From the NCBI RefSeq assembly GCF_001610835.1, contig NZ_CP011270.1:3862001-3926000 (forward strand): a stretch of 64,000 nucleotides of DNA, in the 5' to 3' direction. The DNA is from Planctomyces sp. SH-PL14 (lineage in GTDB: Bacteria; Planctomycetota; Planctomycetia; Planctomycetales; Planctomycetaceae). The notes beneath the pieces were generated by a model that was not told the DNA's origin, did not search any database, and worked only from the letters and a program-made list of their open reading frames with translations. The position numbers and the translations under genes are program-made. Positions 60,984 through 64,000 of this stretch are shown one piece after another (position 1 is the stretch's first letter; every line of letters begins with the position of its first letter).

Positions 60984-61805
60984 TCAGAAGAACGGGAAGA
61001 GCGTCCTGGCGTTCGCTTCGGTGAGGGGTGAGCCGTACTCGCAGGGCTCGAAGGCCTCGACGTAGCGGATCGCTTTCCCGCGCTCGGAGCCGTAGGTCTT
61101 TACGAGCAGGTCACGGTACAGGTCCGCCATCGGGGCGATCCGTTTGCGGAACTCGCGGCCGAGGTAGGCCTTTCGCTCCGCCGGATCGGTCGGGAGCGGC
61201 TCGCTGAAGAAGCCGGTGTAGGGGAGCCACTCGTAGAACTGCGAGACGTGGCAGTCCATGGCGTCGACCATCTGGTCGAGGACCGGCTCGACGTCGACGA
61301 CGACGAGGGGGGAGAACGGGTAGGGCCGCTGGAAGTGGTCCGCGAGGTAGGCGATGACCGGGTTGCGGCGGAGGGCTTTGACCTCAGGGACGATGGGCGG
61401 GACGGTCACCATGTAGGCGGCGTCGCAGACGAGCTGGGACGTGGCGCGGTGATCCGGGTGGTAGTCGTTGGGGCGGTGGGTGAGGATCAGGTCCGGGTCG
61501 TAGCCGCGGATGAGGGCGATCATTTCGAAGCGGGCTTCCACGGTGGGTTGGAGGTAGCCGTCGCGGAAGCGGAGGACGTCGTAGGAGATGCCGAAGACGT
61601 TGCCGGCGTTGGCGGCTTCCTGTCGGCGGCGGGTGGCGAGGGGTTCGCCGCTCATTTCGTGGTGGCCGGATTCGCCGTTGGTGACGCTGATCCAGCGGAC
61701 GTCGTGGCCGAGTTTGCGATAGAGGGCGGTGACGCCGCCGGCTTTGAGGTCGCAGTCGTCGGGGTGGGCGCCGATGATGAGGATCTTGAGTCGCGAAGCA
61801 GGCAT
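60984..61805 (-). CDS. PIG-L family deacetylase
   Basis: From ATG 61805 (MPASRLKILIIGAHPDDCDL), 273 residues. The zinc site H-P-D-D appears in IIGAHPDDCDLKAGG and the second histidine in ILTHRPNDYHPDHRATSQL. Members remove acetyl groups from GlcNAc-type substrates (GlcNAc-inositol, bacillithiol precursors) or unknown sugars. A long upstream frame is not coding. The substrate is not predicted; planctomycetes carry many such enzymes. Confidence 0.93.
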   Translation of the reverse strand: MPASRLKILIIGAHPDDCDLKAGGVTALYRKLGHDVRWISVTNGESGHHEMSGEPLATRRRQEAANAGNVFGISYDVLRFRDGYLQPTVEARFEMIALIRGYDPDLILTHRPNDYHPDHRATSQLVCDAAYMVTVPPIVPEVKALRRNPVIAYLADHFQRPYPFSPLVVVDVEPVLDQMVDAMDCHVSQFYEWLPYTGFFSEPLPTDPAERKAYLGREFRKRIAPMADLYRDLLVKTYGSERGKAIRYVEAFEPCEYGSPLTEANARTLFPFF

Positions 61806-61909
61806 GTCTGGCGGGGATGATGTGGGGGGGAGCGAATGAAGCCGAGCGACCGGGTCCGATCCGCGGAGGGAAGCGAGCGCATTATTGGGGATGAAGAGAA
61901 GGAGTGAAA

Positions 61910-61975
61910 GCCGGGTCCAGGGGGTACCCCTGGTGGGGAGTGCAGAGGGGCAACGCCCCTTTGCCCGCCGGAGGC
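61910..61975 (+). repeat. GC-rich dispersed-type repeat, copy one
   Basis: Begins GCCGGGTCCAGGGGG, contains internal palindromes (GGGGTACCCC and a GAGGGGC-AAC-GCCCCTT stem) and ends TGCCCGCCGGAGGC. A shorter, inverted version starts GCCTCCGGCGGCAAGGGG at 62114. This type of unit looks like a repetitive extragenic palindrome; I recall similar GGTCCAGGGGG-type units in other planctomycetes. Confidence 0.5.
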
Positions 61976-62113
61976 CCGTCTCGTAGGGGCCTCTCTGAAG
62001 GAGCACATGCCCAGGCGCAGACAACGTGTCGGATGCCAGGCCGAGCGGTGAGTCCTCAACGCCGGTACCACAAAGGGCTCGTCCGTTGCCTACCACGGTT
62101 CCTCACAGGAGTG

Positions 62114-62151
62114 CCTCCGGCGGCAAGGGGTTACCCCCCTTGACCCCGGCG
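62114..62151 (-). repeat. GC-rich dispersed-type repeat, inverted partial copy
   Basis: On the minus strand it reads GCCGGGGTCAAGGGGGG, then GTAACCCC and TTGCCGCCGGAGGC, the same outer blocks as the copy at 61910-61975 with the central stem missing. It could form a large hairpin with it. Confidence 0.45.
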
Positions 62152-62273
62152 GCCGTAGCACGTTGGGTTTGAGGTGGCACAGCCGTGCCGGCAGGCGCAC
62201 GGTTTGATTTGACCCACCGACCGACCACAATCGCACGGACACCCCCATCCGCCCTCCCCGGCTGACACGGTTC

Positions 62274-63293
62274 ATGGCTGAGAAACGCGACTTCGACGAC
62301 TTCCTCGAAAAGTTCCACCGCCACCGCGAGGTCATGGTCGAGGAACTCGGCAAGGTCGTCGTCGGCCAGGAAGCGGTCGTCGAACAGATCTTCGCCGCCA
62401 TCTTCACCGGCGGACACTGCCTCCTCGTCGGCGTCCCCGGACTCGCCAAAACCCTCGTCGTCAGCACGATCGCCAAGATCCTCGACGTCCAGTTTCGACG
62501 CATTCAGTTCACCCCCGATCTGATGCCCTCCGACATCACCGGGACGAACGTCCTCGAAGAGTCCGACACCGGCAAACGGGAATTCCGCTTCGTCAACGGC
62601 CCGGTCTTCACCAACATCCTCCTGGCCGACGAAATCAACCGGACCCCGCCCAAGACCCAGGCCGCACTCCTCCAGTCCATGCAGGAACGCGAAGTCACCG
62701 TCGGCGGCGTCACCTACGCCCTCCCGGAACCGTTCTTCGTCATCGCCACCCAGAACCCCATCGAGCAGGAAGGGACCTACCCCCTCCCGGAAGCCCAGCT
62801 CGACCGGTTCATGTTCAACATCAAGGTTGACTACCCCAAGCTCGAAGAAGAGGAACGCATCCTCGCCTCGACGACGAGCGGCGAGCGACCCGAAGTCCGC
62901 AAGGTCCTCTCATCCAAAGCGATCCTGTACCTGCAGAAGCAGATCAACCAGATCGAGGTCGGCCCGCTGACCATCAACTACATCGCCCGGCTGGTCCGCG
63001 CCACCCGCCCCGGCGACGGAACGGCTCCCGCCTTCGTGAAAGAACTGATCGACTGGGGAGCGGGCCCCCGAGCCGGACAATACCTCATCCACGGAGCCCG
63101 GGCCTTCGCCGCGATGGATGGCCGGGCCGCGGTGTCGTTCGAGGACGTCCGCCGCGTGGCGATCCCGGTCCTCCGGCACCGCATCGCCCCGAACTTCCAG
63201 GCCCAGGCCGAAGGGAACTCGAGCGACGACATCATCCGCCGCCTCCTCGAAGCGGTCCCCGAACCCTCCGTCCCGAAGTACGAACGCCGGTAG
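62274..63293 (+). CDS. MoxR family AAA ATPase
   Basis: 339 residues from ATG 62274. Walker A in LVGVPGLAKTLVVST, Walker B in ILLADEINRTPPKTQAALLQ, sensor-1 in FVIATQNPIEQEGTYPLPEA, and LDRFMFNIKVDYP are the standard MoxR set, followed by the lid domain (RAFAAMDGRAAVSFEDV, LRHRIAPNF). MoxR proteins act as chaperones, often activating vWA-domain partners encoded next to them; here the next visible gene is an acyl-CoA synthetase after a repeat, so the usual partner is not adjacent. Confidence 0.96.
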   Translation: MAEKRDFDDFLEKFHRHREVMVEELGKVVVGQEAVVEQIFAAIFTGGHCLLVGVPGLAKTLVVSTIAKILDVQFRRIQFTPDLMPSDITGTNVLEESDTGKREFRFVNGPVFTNILLADEINRTPPKTQAALLQSMQEREVTVGGVTYALPEPFFVIATQNPIEQEGTYPLPEAQLDRFMFNIKVDYPKLEEEERILASTTSGERPEVRKVLSSKAILYLQKQINQIEVGPLTINYIARLVRATRPGDGTAPAFVKELIDWGAGPRAGQYLIHGARAFAAMDGRAAVSFEDVRRVAIPVLRHRIAPNFQAQAEGNSSDDIIRRLLEAVPEPSVPKYERR

Positions 63294-63304
63294 ACCAAAA
63301 AAGA

Positions 63305-63409
63305 GTTAAACACCAAGACACCAAGGCGGCACCAAGGACACAAAGGGGTTTTATCCGCGTGATCAGGCCTTGGTGCTCTTTGTGACTTCTTGGTGCCTTG
63401 GTGTTTAAC
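63305..63409. repeat. CACCAAG-type imperfect inverted repeat
   Basis: From GTTAAACACCAAGACACCAA to the mirror end TTGGTGCCTTGGTGTTTAAC, with about 40-base arms that pair imperfectly and a central TTTTATCCGCGTGATCAGG. Internally it repeats CACCAAG. It follows the MoxR stop by 11 bases and may serve as a bidirectional terminator. I recall similar units in other planctomycetes. Confidence 0.7.
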
Positions 63410-63484
63410 GAATGGCCCCCAACTGGAGAGGGGACCGGCGTAGAATGAGGCAGAGGTTGTCCTGACGCGCCCCGAGGGACCGCC

Positions 63485-64000
63485 ATGAGCGACCCGTCGT
63501 CCGTTTCCACTCTCTCCCCGGCCGAGGCTCCCTGGGTGGAGGGGCTCACGATCGATCTGGTCCTGCGACGGACCGCCGCGGACCATCCGGATCACGATGC
63601 CGTGGTCTTTGTTCACTCGGGAGAACGATGGACGTGGCGGGCCTTCGAACGAGTGGTCGATGAGGCGGCGCGGGGGCTCGTTTCCCTGGGACTGCAGCGG
63701 GGCGACCACTTCGGCGTGTGGGCTTCGAACGTTCCCGAGTGGGTCATTCTCCAGTTCGCTGCGGCGCGGGCCGGGGTGGTGCTTGTCACGGTCAATCCCG
63801 CTTATCGGACGCGCGAGTTGGAGTTCGCACTGGCTCAGTCGGAGGTCCGGGGGCTGGCACTCATCGGCCGGTTCAAGACGTCGGACTTCGTGGCGATGCT
63901 CGATGAGATCGACCCGGCGCTGCGTGGTTCGCCCGCCGCGGGGATTCGGAGCGCGAAGCTGCCTCGGCTGTCGTGGCTGATCGGGCTCCGCGGGGCGGAG
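63485..64000 (+). CDS. AMP-dependent acyl-CoA synthetase, 5' part
   Basis: Starts at ATG 63485 and stays open to the window end, 172 residues. It begins MSDPSSVSTLSPAEAPWVEG, then LVLRRTAADHPDHDAVVF, TWRAFERVVDEAARGLVSLG, GDHFGVWASNVPEWVILQFA, and VNPAYRTRELEFALAQSE, all typical of the N-terminal half of the medium/long-chain fatty-acid or propionyl/acetyl-CoA ligase family. The AMP-binding signature lies beyond the window, so the substrate cannot be narrowed. Confidence 0.93.
   Translation, partial: MSDPSSVSTLSPAEAPWVEGLTIDLVLRRTAADHPDHDAVVFVHSGERWTWRAFERVVDEAARGLVSLGLQRGDHFGVWASNVPEWVILQFAAARAGVVLVTVNPAYRTRELEFALAQSEVRGLALIGRFKTSDFVAMLDEIDPALRGSPAAGIRSAKLPRLSWLIGLRGAE

Larger units (their letters stand above)
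61806..62273. other. Intergenic stretch with dispersed-repeat pair
   Basis: About 470 bases between divergent genes. It contains an inverted pair of a GC-rich repeat: copy one at 61910-61975 and a shorter copy at 62114-62151 in the opposite orientation. Otherwise promoter sequence only; no gene. Confidence 0.55.

Noticed and set aside
63305-63409. CRISPR-like repeat
   Set aside because: The CACCAAG units are short, overlapping and palindromic, without equal spacers.

Overview
The window is high-GC bacterial DNA and reads as a planctomycete (Planctomycetota, probably Planctomycetales). The pointers are a DUF6268-like outer-membrane protein, a 'cytochrome B6'-type di-heme protein, RHS proteins, an atypical tyrosine integrase, a replication-initiator plus serine-recombinase pair, CACCAAG-type intergenic palindromes and loosely packed small genes with long spacers. 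This placement is from recognition only; no search was run. There is no rRNA, no complete tRNA and no CRISPR array.

0-12 kb is sparse: a DUF6585-like gene fragment, an exported protein, a GAF-PAS hybrid histidine kinase, and many small orphan genes. Two small paralogous families stand out: the 'YLRPDEIE' pair (4.25 and 6.54 kb, each with the same upstream motif) and a winged-helix-like family (8.0, 8.7 and 11.7 kb, perhaps 9.1 kb).

10.4-38.5 kb looks like a stress and carbohydrate-storage region. It holds two short-chain dehydrogenases, a di-heme cytochrome, a DUF72 protein, a zinc alcohol dehydrogenase split by an IS4-family insertion, a low-affinity iron permease-like protein, a short RecQ, the GlgE-pathway operon (glgE, treS-maltokinase fusion, glgB), a phosphatase, a CsrA-like regulator, a PAS histidine kinase, an alpha/beta hydrolase, a YciE/YciF-type ferritin-like protein and glgX. 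In the fusion protein the trehalose-synthase half has lost its catalytic nucleophile and general acid/base, while the maltokinase half and the other three glucan enzymes keep theirs.

39-59 kb is accessory: a decayed IS630 transposase, a PD-(D/E)XK-like protein, an RstA/RstB-like two-component pair, a chimeric lipoprotein/beta-barrel/RHS giant with a distinct C-terminal tip and a small membrane protein behind it, a glycosyltransferase/sulfotransferase cluster, and a mobile module of replication initiator, small ORF and large serine recombinase joined by ATGA overlaps. A 25-bp-arm hairpin lies upstream of that module. A 71-bp direct repeat, made of a tRNA-Pro-like 3' end plus its terminator, occurs at 41.54 and 56.82 kb and brackets about 15.3 kb. 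A tyrosine integrase lies just outside the right copy.

58.7-64 kb returns to housekeeping-like genes: hypothetical proteins, a PIG-L deacetylase, a MoxR ATPase and the start of an acyl-CoA synthetase, with two intergenic repeat structures.
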